DNA of 64,000 nt from contig CM068552.1 of NCBI GenBank assembly GCA_035048495.1, positions 13,326,501 through 13,390,500 on the forward strand, in the 5' to 3' direction. Numbering within the stretch: the stretch's first letter is position 1; each line of letters begins with the position of its first letter. The notes under the pieces were generated by a model, which was not told the origin of the DNA, searched no databases, and saw only the letters and a program-made list of their open reading frames with translations. The stretch comes from Euptelea pleiosperma. Lineage: Eukaryota > Streptophyta > Magnoliopsida > Ranunculales > Eupteleaceae. This document shows, piece by piece, positions 54,437 through 64,000 of the stretch. The position numbers and the translations under genes were made by a program.

Positions 54437-54957
54437 AAAGTTCACACATGCCTCTTGGAACGAGGGCACGGGAGATGCTAGCTTCAACTTTATATTAAGG
54501 GATTCCTAGTCTTATTGTGTCATGGCAGGTGGTAGAAGAGATCGGGCCAAATCAACCGAAGAAGCAGAAATTAGAGCTTTAAAGTGGGCCTTGGAGCTGA
54601 GCAGGAGGTTTGAGCACTTGGACCTGATTGATGAATCTGATGCCAAAAACATTGTGGACTCCCTTCACAATGTTTCTTTTGGGCTGGGCATGTTCTCTAC
54701 TGCCCATTTGATGGACATCCTAACTTTGTTGTCCTCCTTTACTTCTATCTCTTTTGCTTTTATTCCCAGACTTGTAAATCATACTGCTCGTGTTATAGCC
54801 AATAAGGCTTGTAATTTTTTGGACCCTTTTGTATTAGACCGATATCTATCCCTCGTGGCTTTTTCAAGAGCTCGAAAGGGATAAGATCTCTCGGTCCTCG
54901 ATCTTCTTTTTAGTGTCTAATATCATAGCCTGCTTACAAAAAAAAAGTTCACACATG
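54437..54957 (+). mobile_element. 5'-truncated LINE with 14-bp target-site duplication
   Basis: The LINE body is 54451-54943, with a short poly(A) at the right end. It is flanked by AAAGTTCACACATG at 54437-54450 and 54944-54957, identical over 14 bases. The body reads ASWNEGTGDASFNFILRDS, a stop, then MAGGRRDRAKSTEEAEIRAL and DLIDESDAKNIVDSLHN, ending RLVNHTARVIANKAC. This is a plant LINE RNase H domain followed by a 3' UTR. Only the stop at the RDS position and the 5' truncation spoil it, which suggests a relatively recent insertion. Confidence 0.9.
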
Positions 54958-55290
54958 TAACTTAGCATCAGATCGAGGAAATGAATCTACCACCAATGGA
55001 AGTACAAAATGTAGTAAACTACACTTGACGTCGGCCTCTATTTGAAGCCAAAACTTGAGGTTGAGCTCTTCTTGAGCGAATGAGAATTGGTAAATACTTG
55101 ACCCTAGGGTCCCGTCTTTTGAGGGTATTAAAATTTTGCTTAAAGGGGTATTTTGGAGATTTGACAATGTAATCCTAGACCCATATACAATGGTTATAAG
55201 GGAAATGAGCAAAAAGGTTTCGATTGTTTTTCTCTTTGAGATTATGTGAATTGTACACAGCTCCTCCTTTGAGTTGAGTTTTCTATCCAA

Positions 55291-55596
55291 AAAGTTAAGT
55301 CTAGGTTTGAGCTTGTTCTCCATCTTCATCACATATATTTGATCCTATCTAGTTGGAAGATGACCTTGGTAGGAATCGTATGTCGAGGTCCTCAAGGAGT
55401 ACATGTTGGCGACCCATTAACGATTGAGGAGTCTTGCCAACGTCTATTGCTTCTGCAGGCCCTTACATCTTTTGTACTTATTGTCTGATTGGGAGATCCC
55501 ATCCACCATTATCTTCAACGAATTTCTCCCTATTTTTCCTCTTATTTTGGTGGATTTTTTAGACTTAATTGATAGTAGTAAAATCCACTTTACGCC
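55291..55596 (+). mobile_element. Right LTR of the second LTR element
   Basis: Matches the left LTR block by block with many substitutions: GAGCTTGTTCTCCATCTTC, GGCGACCCATTAACGATTG, AGGAGTCTTGCCAAC and CCATTATCTTCAACGAATTT. Outer boundaries are approximate. Confidence 0.65.
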
Positions 55597-55810
55597 GTGG
55601 AGGTAAGTGTGCAGTCGAGTTAAGGACCGTTGGATTTGATATTATGGTAGGCCATGTGCACCACCCTGTTATTCTGGATAGACAGAGAAGATGATGACAA
55701 GAGGTAAACAGTGGCCCCATCTTCAATGGCAATCAAAGCTACTTAAGGAAGTTGCTTATTTATTTACAAGGGGGCAGCACATGCGTTGCACATAAGTGAT
55801 TATATAGGCT

Positions 55811-56157
55811 TCAACAACGTTGATGACGGACCGTAGTATGAGCCACGTGGCACACTCTTAGAGACCACCCATCACTAGCTGGACTTTCACACCAAAATTC
55901 AACCCAATTAGTAACTTATACGGTTGGATTAGAGTCTTTTTCATGGTTTATTTTTAATCGTAGATTTTGAGCATTATTTGGAGGACTCAAATCCAAATGT
56001 TAGAAATAACTGATCTGATGATTTTTAGTATGTAGGTCTACCTAGGTAAATGCCAAACATCTATGTGGCCAATAGTATCTAAGAGTGTGCTACACAACTC
56101 ACACTATCATCCACCATCGACATTGATGATGGACCTCCCACATAATAACGTTGTTGA
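55811..56157. mobile_element. Foldback MITE, family 1, with TCAACAACGTTGATGAC outer ends
   Basis: Left TCAACAACGTTGATGACGG then TATGAGCCACGTGGCACACT; right GTGTGCTACACAACTCACAC and an end AACGTTGTTGA. The outer inverted repeat differs again from the other family 1 copies. Confidence 0.7.
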
Positions 56158-57842
56158 GTATGTCGTGGATGTGTAAAGCAAGGGGATGTATTGAAAATAA
56201 GAACGTTAGCATTGAAAAGTAATTAAGAAATAACAAGGGGCTGAAAATGTAATTAATAATGGCTTGAAAATGAGTAAGAGTAATTCCAACCGGTCTCTAC
56301 ATCCAACACCAAATTTGAAGCTGACCTTTATATCTCTATTCTTGACATCAAATACGGGGATTTTTATTATTAACTTCAAATATAAAGATTATACTTTTCA
56401 TTATGTGAATTTTCATTTTTGCCATTTTTTTTCCAATCAGCTATTTTTAAATACTGTTGTTGTCCTTACAAATTTGAAATCAACTTTTTTTAAATACCGT
56501 TCAACTCCTTTTCCTTCCGCCTTTTTGAAGGATATGTTTTCTTGAATGGGGGGCTAATTGGAGTTCAACACTTCTTAAAGGGCGCTTCTATCTTCAAACT
56601 TGAAGAAGCTTTTTTGAAGTTGGAATTTGAAAAAATTGATTGGAGATGCTTTAATTACAGGTAATAGGGGAGTTAATGAACTTTTTTAGTTATTGGCATG
56701 AGAGACATTTAATGAAGTATGAAAGAGCAACATAATGGCTCGAGTGAAGCCTACAAGGATGGCAACCCCAATTTCGGCTTCATAATAGTATAGATTCATT
56801 TGTCAAATTTCTTGAAGTGTTTTCACTGAGAGGGTTCTAAGAGTAAGGGACAAATGCGATATAGTTAGTTGGATAAACTTCAATGGCTAGCAAACAAAGT
56901 AACAAGACTGTGGTGTTGGAAAATAAAATTTTACTTTTTTAATTTTCCTTTATCCATTTTTGTTTTTACAAAACTAGTTGGTGCCATAGAGTAGGTATTT
57001 GTTAATTTTAAAATTGACATTCGATTGGGCTTGTGGCTATCTCAACTCCAATGGTTTACAACTCGACTGCGTAAGCTCAATCTTGCAGTATAACGACTCA
57101 TTTACATATGGCATGTTTGATGTCATAATTACTCTTATTTAGGATGGTGGGTCTCGAAGCAATCAAATTCAGAAGGATAAGTGTTCGATGAGAAAAAAAA
57201 ATATAGTATAGGATATTTTACTATAACTCGAGTTTCCTCTTGCAAATGCGTGATCAAAGGAAATGTTTTCTTAATATCACATTGAAATGTTTCTTTACTT
57301 AATTAGTCACATGAAATTTGAAATGGGACAGAATTTTATTTTGAAAAAAAATGTACTTATATTTCCTCTTGGCTTTTGAGTTTAATGTGGGTAGTTTGTA
57401 ATGGAATGTTCAGATGGCTTCGTACAAAGATGGATTAAAGGACTACAAATGATTATAATCCTTAAGTGCTGATCCTACTTCTAAATCTCACAAATGTCAT
57501 GGGCTTTGGGTTCTAAAAATCTTAATCCGCTACTTCCTAAAAATCTTGGTTACACCATTATGAGTTACATGTACTACTACGCTGTTTAAAGAATTTGGTT
57601 ATCGCATGTAATACTCAAACCACAATTCATCCCCTTTTACTTGTATATGTATTAAATTTAAGTACTAGGAATTGAGCATGACGCATTCAATATAAGTTTG
57701 CATGGAGCATTGATTGAATACATGATGTCTTACTTGTTGCGGGCCAGGTATGTAAAATGTTCCAATATATTGACTTTACATGTAAAAATATTTATTGCAT
57801 GCTTCTTGAGGTATTAAGTAGCTTTTGTGCTCCTATATACAC

Positions 57843-57884
<42 letters not shown>

Positions 57885-57979
57885 TCCTCCAAAACGCATA
57901 GATTCATAATTCACACCCAATATCATTTAAGACATTATTATTTTTGTTTTTTTTTTTAATGTAGTACAAGTGTTTTTAC
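56158..57979. other. Gene-poor AT-rich stretch
   Basis: Short frames only (the longest is 93 codons at 56264, with no domain). An AT dinucleotide array lies at 57847-57882. Confidence 0.35.
57847..57882. repeat. AT microsatellite, about 18 units
   Basis: Uninterrupted AT dinucleotide array. Confidence 0.9.
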
Positions 57980-58324
57980 CATGGTTTTAAAAACGGTTTT
58001 AACGGCCGTTTAAACGGTAACGCCCCAAGCCCGTTTCCGTTAAAATCGTTTAAACAGCCGTTTAATTTTGAAAGTTTTTGTGAAAAAATGGCCGTTAAAA
58101 CCGTTTAATTCCGTTAAAATTCGTTTAATTTCCGTTAAAATCCGTTTTTTTTTTTAATTTCAAATTTCAAAATTTGAATTTCAGCGCCATTTTTTCCTTT
58201 TTTTTTTTTCCGTTAAAATCGTTAAAATCCATTTTTTCCATTTTTGCCCCAGACCGTTTCAATCCGTTTAAACGGTAATGCCCCCAGTCCGTTGAACCGT
58301 TAAAACGGCCTCCTTTAAACCTTG
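57980..58324. mobile_element. hAT-type element (CAAGGTTTAAA family), 345 bp
   Basis: Starts CATGGTTTTAAAAACGG and ends CTCCTTTAAACCTTG. It is flanked by perfect GTTTTTAC (57972-57979 and 58325-58332). The interior has GCCGTTAAAACC words and AT-rich AAATTTCAAAATTTG palindromes. Confidence 0.9.
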
Positions 58325-58332
58325 GTTTTTAC

Positions 58333-58938
58333 CATGTCAATACACAGCGCACTTACAATAACACATGACCTTTATTTTGACAATTGACATATAGCTTAAG
58401 TATTATTAAAGTTATATACGAGAAGTAAAGATATGGTATTCTTTTCTTTATTCTCCATTATTTAGGACTTCTTCTCAGATGAGAAATGTATAAAGATGGA
58501 AAGTAAGAGAGCTTAAATGTAAGAGGATTAGATTGAAAAAGACATGCTTGTACTATTACATCACCGTTCAATCACAATAGATTTAATGGTCAGATCATCG
58601 ATGTCTCATTTTCTTTTATCTGTTTATTTTTGCTATTTTATTCCATTCATCTCCATCGGTGTCTCATTTTCAACCCTTCAATGTAGGTATGTGAATCTCG
58701 AGGTGATTGGATGGGTAGCATGTGTTACCTTTCTTGCACAATATTTAAAGCCTAAATAAAACATACGAAAAGTACTACTTTGCCATTGCATGATTGGTGG
58801 TGATCAGCTGATCACATAGCCGGATGAATATTTTTTAGTCAAGACGGTGTTAATAGAGGAAAATATATGTCGATGGGAGTATGAAACACAAAGGACTTTG
58901 TAAGTGAAGTCAACAGAATCAGAGGTGGTTTATAAGAA
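58333..58938. other. Gene-poor stretch
   Basis: One 71-codon frame at 58544 without domain. Nothing else seen. Confidence 0.3.
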
Positions 58939-59149
58939 AAGAAAGGCTCAAGCTCTGAAGACCCTCTTTTCTTCTCACCCCTCTCGGGAGTTGTGTTCTT
59001 GGCCGTAGATTTCACAAATCTAGCTTTTAGCGCTGCAAAAAATGAATGCCAGCTCAGCTCTATCAACCACCGTTGGATTCTCGAAATCTATGGCTGAGAG
59101 CACGACTACTGAGAGGGGTCAGAAAAAGGGGGTCCCCTGAGCCCGACCC
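58939..59149. mobile_element. Palindromic Mutator-like MITE, 211 bp, 9-bp duplication
   Basis: Ends AAGAAAGGCTCAAGC and GGGGTCCCCTGAGCCCGACCC form long inverted arms through CAACCACCGTTGGATTC. Perfect TTATAAGAA flanks it at 58930-58938 and 59150-59158. This defines the ends of the GGGTCGGGCTCAGGGGACCCC family and points to Mutator-type transposition. Confidence 0.85.
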
Positions 59150-59264
59150 TTATAAGAAGCATTAGAAGCTTTAATGACCAGATAGACATTGCACAAGAAC
59201 ATCAAGCAAGTTATTCTTATTGTTCTCTTAATTTCAATTCCAATATATATGGATATCTACCACA

Positions 59265-59450
59265 TTTTCTTAGATTCCAGTATTTTTTTTATAGGATGAT
59301 TTGTAATTGTTGGATTCGACCATATTTTTGATCATATGAATCAAATGGCTAGAAGTCACCAATCAAGTTGGTTTTTGGTGTATAGATCTACCACTCGGTG
59401 GGCCAAACATCCATAGGATCAGTGGATCCAAAAGTGTGTGCCGCGATGCA
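59265..59450. mobile_element. Half copy of a foldback MITE
   Basis: Right arm only: AATGGCTAGAAGTCACCAAT, TTTTTGGTGTATAGATC, GTGGGCCAAACATCCATAGG and CAAAAGTGTGTGCC. The left arm is missing. Confidence 0.5.
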
Positions 59451-59917
59451 TGTCGAGAGCGGAGTCTCGGGCACAACAAACTGCGTTCCATGGGATAATT
59501 AGGAAAAAATTGATGATTGTGCTTATCCATCAAACAGGGAGGTGTGAACGGTCGATCAACCACAGTGTACACGAAGTGATTGATCAGATGGTTAGATACG
59601 ACAAATCTCACAAGAGGGGTTAGCAACGGTCACGGTCGGTGACTTGTAGAGTTTTCGTAAGACGTTGCAGTATGATATCTTCCAACTTCTACCGATTTTT
59701 TCCCGGAATCAACTTTGTTTTGTTGCTAGCAAACGTGCTTGGATCCCAGGCCACACTTTTTATTCCTCCAATTGTTTTGCCAAATATAAAATCCCCCAAA
59801 AACACACGAAAAGATCCGGAAAACTAATAAGGAGGTGCGCAGCTTAGCCTAGCCTTCATCCACCCCCCTATCTTGCTATCTCTCCGGCCCTTGCGCTTGA
59901 CTACCCGACTCTCTGCA
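59451..59917. other. Presumed promoter and 5' UTR of the plastid-type gene
   Basis: No clear TATA box identified. Short frames here have no domain. A CT-rich stretch (about 59860-59900) before the ATG resembles a plant 5' UTR. Confidence 0.35.
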
Positions 59918-60090
59918 ATGGCCTCCTCGTCCTCTTTAATGGCGGCACTTCCCCACATCTGTTATTCGAGCCCTAGAGACGAGTCTTCTTCGAGGTCCCG
60001 CTTGAATCTACTCTTCACCAAACCTTCGGCCAGTTGCAGAAGCGCAAGCAAGTTCGATGCGAAACATCAGTCCATTTGTTTCAGACAGAG
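59918..60090 (+). CDS. First exon of a probable plastid-targeted protein
   Basis: ATG at 59918 opens MASSSSLMAALPHICYSS, followed by a Ser/Arg-rich, acid-poor sequence to SICFRQ. The exon ends at CAGAG|GTAAGA with 57 codons plus two bases. The composition (MASSS start, many Ser, Arg and Ala) is that of a chloroplast transit peptide, and the donor site is canonical. The mature protein would lie in later exons. An AG|ACTATCAG acceptor at 60414 keeps the frame for about 40 codons (RLSGNVQFIESGENKFPFYS...), but I cannot confirm it. An upstream in-frame Met at 59873 is possible. The protein is not identified. Confidence 0.55.
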
Positions 60091-62486
60091 GTAAGAATTC
60101 CCAGCCGAGCTCTCTGCTGTAGAAAATTTCCATTTTTAGGGTTTATCTGTTTTTATCCAATTCGATTCTTAACCACGAGTGAATTCGCCCTACGCCCTAT
60201 CTGTGGAAGTTATCCGGAAATTTCAGTTCTTTACACTGTAATTAGCCAATTACAGAAACCAAATTGTTTGATAACATTTATTAATTCTGAGAATAAGCGT
60301 ATGTAGGAATCTGTCAAAACATTCAATCTGTGTCGTCTTGTATACTTTGTTTTCGATAAATATTGTATTAGTATGCTTTCTGTTTTAAAGAATTCGATCA
60401 CATATGCAGACTATCAGGTAACGTTCAGTTCATTGAAAGCGGAGAGAACAAATTCCCGTTTTATTCGCTCATTTTTTGGTCTGTGCGTGTGGAAAAACGC
60501 TTAGTTCGTCAGAAACTGATATTGTTGCCTTGTTGAGTTTACGGGCTTGGAAAACAATTTGCTTACTGCAAGTAAAATCTGGAAGCCTTTTTTGTTCTCT
60601 TCCTGGTACTCTAATTAAGATTTAAAGTACAATCACTCTCAAATCAGTGAAGAATGTTTAAATTCTTTTTAGTGGAAAAATATTATTTTAGCACCTCACA
60701 TGTTTTGTTTTTTGAATTCTTACTCTAGTGAGCCTTTTTTGAAACACCATTCAGGATAAGAATTACATTTGTTACACTGCTTTGGTCATAAGGAGTGTGT
60801 GTTGGTGTTAGACATGAACGGAGGTGTGAAATATGGCAGCCCTTGGAGCCCAACTTGCAGACATGTTCTTACCGTTATATTATATTGTTGAAAGTTCCTT
60901 TTCCCATATAAATTACCTCGTACAAGTATACAGGTTCAAATAATATGAAAAAAGAAAAAAGGGAAACAGGAACTGGATAAATAAAAAATGCACTAATACT
61001 AGATAACAATATCTTGTTAATAACTGCAGAAGGAAAAAATTAGAAATTTCTGTTCAAATAGCAGTGTATTTTTGTATTTGCGGTCATGGACCTGTCAACA
61101 CATTTATCTGGAGCCTGCACACATTTATATTTATTATCTGGAAGAATTAGTATGCCACATACATTAGTGATTGACCATATTAACAATTTTCTGGATGAAA
61201 GATGGCTACAGGAAGGTGGAACTGGAAGATCACGAACATACAAGAGAAGGACTAATAATTGGAAACAATATACTTCCATTCTACATGAACCAGTCACTGT
61301 GGCATCTTTACAAGAACAACATAGATGCGTCTCTTGTTTCCGAAATCATCACAGGCGTCAGCCCAATATTAAAAGATTCACACAGAGGGTCTTACTTGAT
61401 AAATCAACTTTTCCATTGTCAAAGTGTTCATTTGGCACCATATCTGTAAGTGATAGGTTTAGCTAAAGCATCTCCAACTCTTATATTATATTTGATGTGA
61501 TAATTCCTGGATTAGTTCACTGAAAATCTCTCTGTTTCTTTATCTCAATCAACTTTAAGATGCATTTATTTCTCTATGGTGTTAATTGCTTTGATAGAAA
61601 CAAGTTAGTCATACGATGCGTATCTTATTTGGGATGTGGTTGCAATTCACATTATTGGTATTAGGTTTACTTAGATATGGGATAGAAACGTTTCACTAGA
61701 AGGGCGGCTTATTGTTATTTAGGTTCTCTTTTCAATTGTTGGCGATTATTTATGAACAGCGCTGTAATGTTGATCTTTAAATAAAGATACATTTGAGCTT
61801 GGTAGTCACATACAATTTTAAAAGCGTCCAAAAGATAATGCCAATTGGATCTGGTTGTTCCCCATGGCATAATGTCTTTGTGCAAATGAGTCTCAGATAA
61901 CCAGATGTTGAAAGAAGAAGTCTAGCTTCTCTCAACCAAAGGTTGGTTTAGCGAACTTGGCTACAAGCAGCCGCATTCTCGGTAGTCATGGTTCAATAAA
62001 TGCATTCGAGCGATTTGTCCGTTAGTAAACCTCAAAATTTCCGCAGTTGATGGACATGCAGAACCTTTTCTATTTAGAAATGGATCAAAGTTAATGGTGT
62101 AATACAAGTCTAACAATTCTTGTAATCTATTTTACCTCAGTAAGGTTGAAACGGCAGGATATGTCACAGACACGGCATTGACACTTAAAAAACGAAGTGC
62201 CCGACTCGTGTACGGCATCCATTTTGAAGTGTCTAGGTGACATAGTTTGTAATATTGCAAAGTTTTCTACAACAAGATTTTTGTAAAGTTCGTTATTATT
62301 GTTATTATTATTCTTTTTTTCACTAAACACAATGAAATCATTAGGATTTAACATAATAACCAATAGTACGATACAAAATGAATAAATTGTAATGTAGAAA
62401 TATCTATGCAGTACCTTCAATCTTGGTTGTTTTGGCTAGAAAATCTAGTTTTGGACTAGATGAGAAATTCAAAGGATTGCGTGCTA
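60091..62486. other. Probable intronic or downstream sequence of the plastid-type gene
   Basis: AT-rich. Overlapping frames at 61086-61466 and 61171-61449 contain no domain I know and lack clear splice context. Later exons of the gene may be hidden here or lie beyond the window. Confidence 0.35.
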
Positions 62487-62487
62487 G

Positions 62488-62507
62488 TCTCTCTCTCTCT
62501 CTCTCTC
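62488..62507. repeat. CT microsatellite at the tail of a LINE
   Basis: Ten CT units. On the minus strand it is a GA array directly after the LINE's 3' end TTTATCGGAA, where a poly(A) would be expected. Confidence 0.8.
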
Positions 62508-63319
62508 TTCCGATAAATAAAAATTGAAAGTACATATTGATAAAAGGGTCCCAGTGACCCAACTATGCAAGGGGAAGGGTACAATGAGAAAAAGATCAGC
62601 GAGAGAGGGTCTCACATGGTCCAGAAGGTAACTACAAAGCTGTCAAGAATGACTGAAACCGTATACAATGACGGCCTTAAAAAATCATCACCATGGATTT
62701 AATTTGCATCAGTTCCATAAAAAATAGTCTTGTTCCTTTCCTTCCAAACCACCCAACACAAGGCAAAAGGAATTAAGCTCCAAAGTAAACGTCCATGAGG
62801 GGGAAAGGCATGAGAGCTCCAAATTGAAAAAAGCTCGAAGACACTCTTAGGGAAAGTCCAGTGCATAGCAAAAAGCTTCAAAAGGACAACCCAAACCTCC
62901 CTAGAAAAACTGCAGTGAGTAAATAAATGATCCACAAATTCTCTCATCTAACTTCCATAGACAACACCTGTTAGGAATCTAGAAACCCTTACTTCCACCA
63001 TTAGAATTTTATCAAGCATTGCTGTGCAAACAAAAAAAGCCACCTTAGATGGAAATGGGGGATCTCCATACAAGTTTATTTGAAAATGGAGAATGATCTT
63101 GGAAGGAGATATCATGGAAGAAAGAACGAATTGAAAAATTACCTTTGATTTCTTGTTCCTTACTCTATTGTCCGCTTTCGAGGACGAAATATGCACCCCC
63201 TCAGTTTTTTTCTAAGGAGAGAGGTTAACTCGTTGAGCTCCCAATCATTAATATTCCTCCTAACGTCCAAATTCCATGAAACATACCATTGTCTGTGACC
63301 ACACAATCCCTGATAAGAG

Positions 63320-63718
63320 CTATGTAACAAGGACATTGCACTTTTAGGGTTTTCTATCGTGTCGGACACCTCGACACCTGGACATGCGTGTCGACATTTC
63401 CCGACACACATTTGGACACTTATGGCCGTTTCACCCCTTGTTTTAATAAATTTTAATATAAATTGATTTCTAAAAGCGGGTTGGTGTGTTCCATCCTCCA
63501 TACAATAAAAACTAATAAATCTTTACTGCTTTATTTTCTACTTTTTGTTATTTTACTAATAATTTTAAGCATTCATATATATATATATATATATTAATAT
63601 ATTTTAATAAATATAGGTACGGACGTGTCTCCGTGTCGGATTTTTCTTAGGTTGCCGTGTCAGACACCTCGTATCCGTGTCGGACACTGACACCCATGTC
63701 AGTGTCCTTGTTACATAG
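63320..63718. mobile_element. TIR element (CTATGTAACAAGGACA ends), 399 bp, inside the LINE
   Basis: CTATGTAACAAGGACAT at the left and the inverse GTGTCCTTGTTACATAG at the right. Flanks are GATAAGAG (63312-63319) and GATTAGAG (63719-63726), an 8-bp duplication with one mismatch. Both subterminal regions are full of GTGTCGGACAC-like words. Removing it restores continuity of the LINE. Superfamily is uncertain (hAT or Mutator). Confidence 0.8.
63575..63594. repeat. AT microsatellite inside the TIR element
   Basis: About ten AT units in the middle of the 399-bp element. Confidence 0.8.
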
Positions 63719-64000
63719 GATTAGAGCAACCTTAAGGTTTGATAAGGCATAAAAGGAAGGATATGCAAATTGAAAGAGGAATCATCACACCAACAACCTT
63801 CCCAGAATATCATGGATTTGCTCCTACTGACTTTGAACCGAATACCACTTTTGAAGTAGTTGTAAATTTTGGAAAACCTTTCCACACCCCAGTACAAAAA
63901 GATGAAGGCACATTGCTATCCCAACTGAAGTTTCTATTCCTGTACTTACAATCAACCTCTTCTTCAAAGGTTATCTTTCTCCTCACCAAATCTCCATAAC

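Larger units (their letters stand above)
52961..55290 (+). mobile_element. Internal region of the second LTR element
   Basis: About 2.3 kb with no intact gag or pol frame, and including a LINE insert (54451-54943). The LTR element is non-autonomous or heavily decayed. Confidence 0.5.
62508..64000 (-). mobile_element. LINE fragment, broken by a TIR element, runs off the window
   Basis: Minus-strand frames give the LINE C-terminal region in pieces. Beyond 63718 are VWKGFPKF, FGSKS and MIFWEGC blocks. 63160-63320 has SWNLDVRRNINDWELNELTS. 62948-63120 has PFPSKVAFFVCTAMLDKILM. 62699-62947 has VDHLFTHCSFSREVW and FALCWVVWKERNKTIF. It is the same LINE type as the one inside the copia element. Frameshifts and stops show it is dead. 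The element at 63320-63718 splits it. Confidence 0.85.

Noticed and set aside
55582..55606. Exact right boundary of the second LTR element
   Set aside because: Similarity fades gradually near TTTACGCCG; I report only an approximate end.
61086..61466. 126- and 92-codon frames as exons of the plastid-type gene
   Set aside because: Overlapping frames, no matching splice sites and no recognisable family.
1..64000. tRNA or rRNA genes and CRISPR arrays
   Set aside because: None recognised by eye; the regular repeats found are transposon-derived or microsatellites. A tRNAscan or Rfam search would be needed to exclude small RNA genes.

Overview
The window looks like nuclear DNA of a flowering plant. 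Genes have spliceosomal GT-AG introns, some several kilobases long. Most of the rest is plant-type transposon debris: Ty1/copia-like LTR elements, L1-type LINE tails with RNase H domains, Helitron ends, and hAT-, Mutator- and PIF-type MITEs. The encoded proteins are land-plant proteins. I cannot name the species. No bacterial-type operon, CRISPR array or rRNA gene was seen, and I found no tRNA, although I could not run a covariance search.

Five nuclear gene loci can be supported. (1) A small intronless plus-strand gene at 12421-12759 encodes a 113-residue plant protein that I cannot name. (2) A seven-exon plus-strand gene at 18038-31610 encodes a 183-residue plant YjbQ/UPF0047 protein. I reconstructed it exon by exon; every junction is GT-AG and in phase, and introns 1 and 4 are 3.8 and 7.7 kb long. 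(3) An intronless minus-strand gene at 35582-36154 encodes a CML38-like EF-hand calcium sensor. (4) A five-exon minus-strand gene at 39841-51368 encodes a 284-residue plant tafazzin-like acyltransferase. Its 8.3-kb fourth intron holds a complete but dead copia element in antisense. (5) The first exon of a probably plastid-targeted protein lies at 59918-60090 on the plus strand; its later exons were not identified. The genes act in unrelated processes (a YjbQ-family enzyme, calcium signalling, phospholipid remodelling) and are simply neighbours.

Layout: 1-12.2 kb is nearly all repeats (foldback MITEs, a hAT family, a Helitron cluster at 8.7-10.7 kb). 12.2-13 kb is the small gene. 13-18 kb is MITEs and hAT copies. 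18-31.6 kb is the YjbQ-like gene with an LTR element, a PIF MITE, a LINE remnant and a palindromic MITE in its introns. 31.6-35.5 kb is repeats, including two hAT elements with exact target-site duplications. 35.6-36.3 kb is the CML gene. 36.7-37.8 kb is three foldback copies in a row. 39.8-51.4 kb is the tafazzin gene. 51.5-59.2 kb holds a second LTR element interrupted by a LINE with a 14-bp target-site duplication, more MITEs and a hAT copy. 59.9-64 kb has the plastid-type exon and a LINE broken by a TIR element.

The most informative non-genic result is a set of short elements whose exact insertion boundaries can be read directly. Four copies of a CAAGGTTTAAA-ended hAT family have perfect 8-bp duplications that all fit GTTnnnAn. 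Palindromic MITEs with 9-bp duplications behave like Mutator derivatives. An abundant foldback family carries G-box-like CACGTGG cores in both arms, while its outer ends differ between copies.
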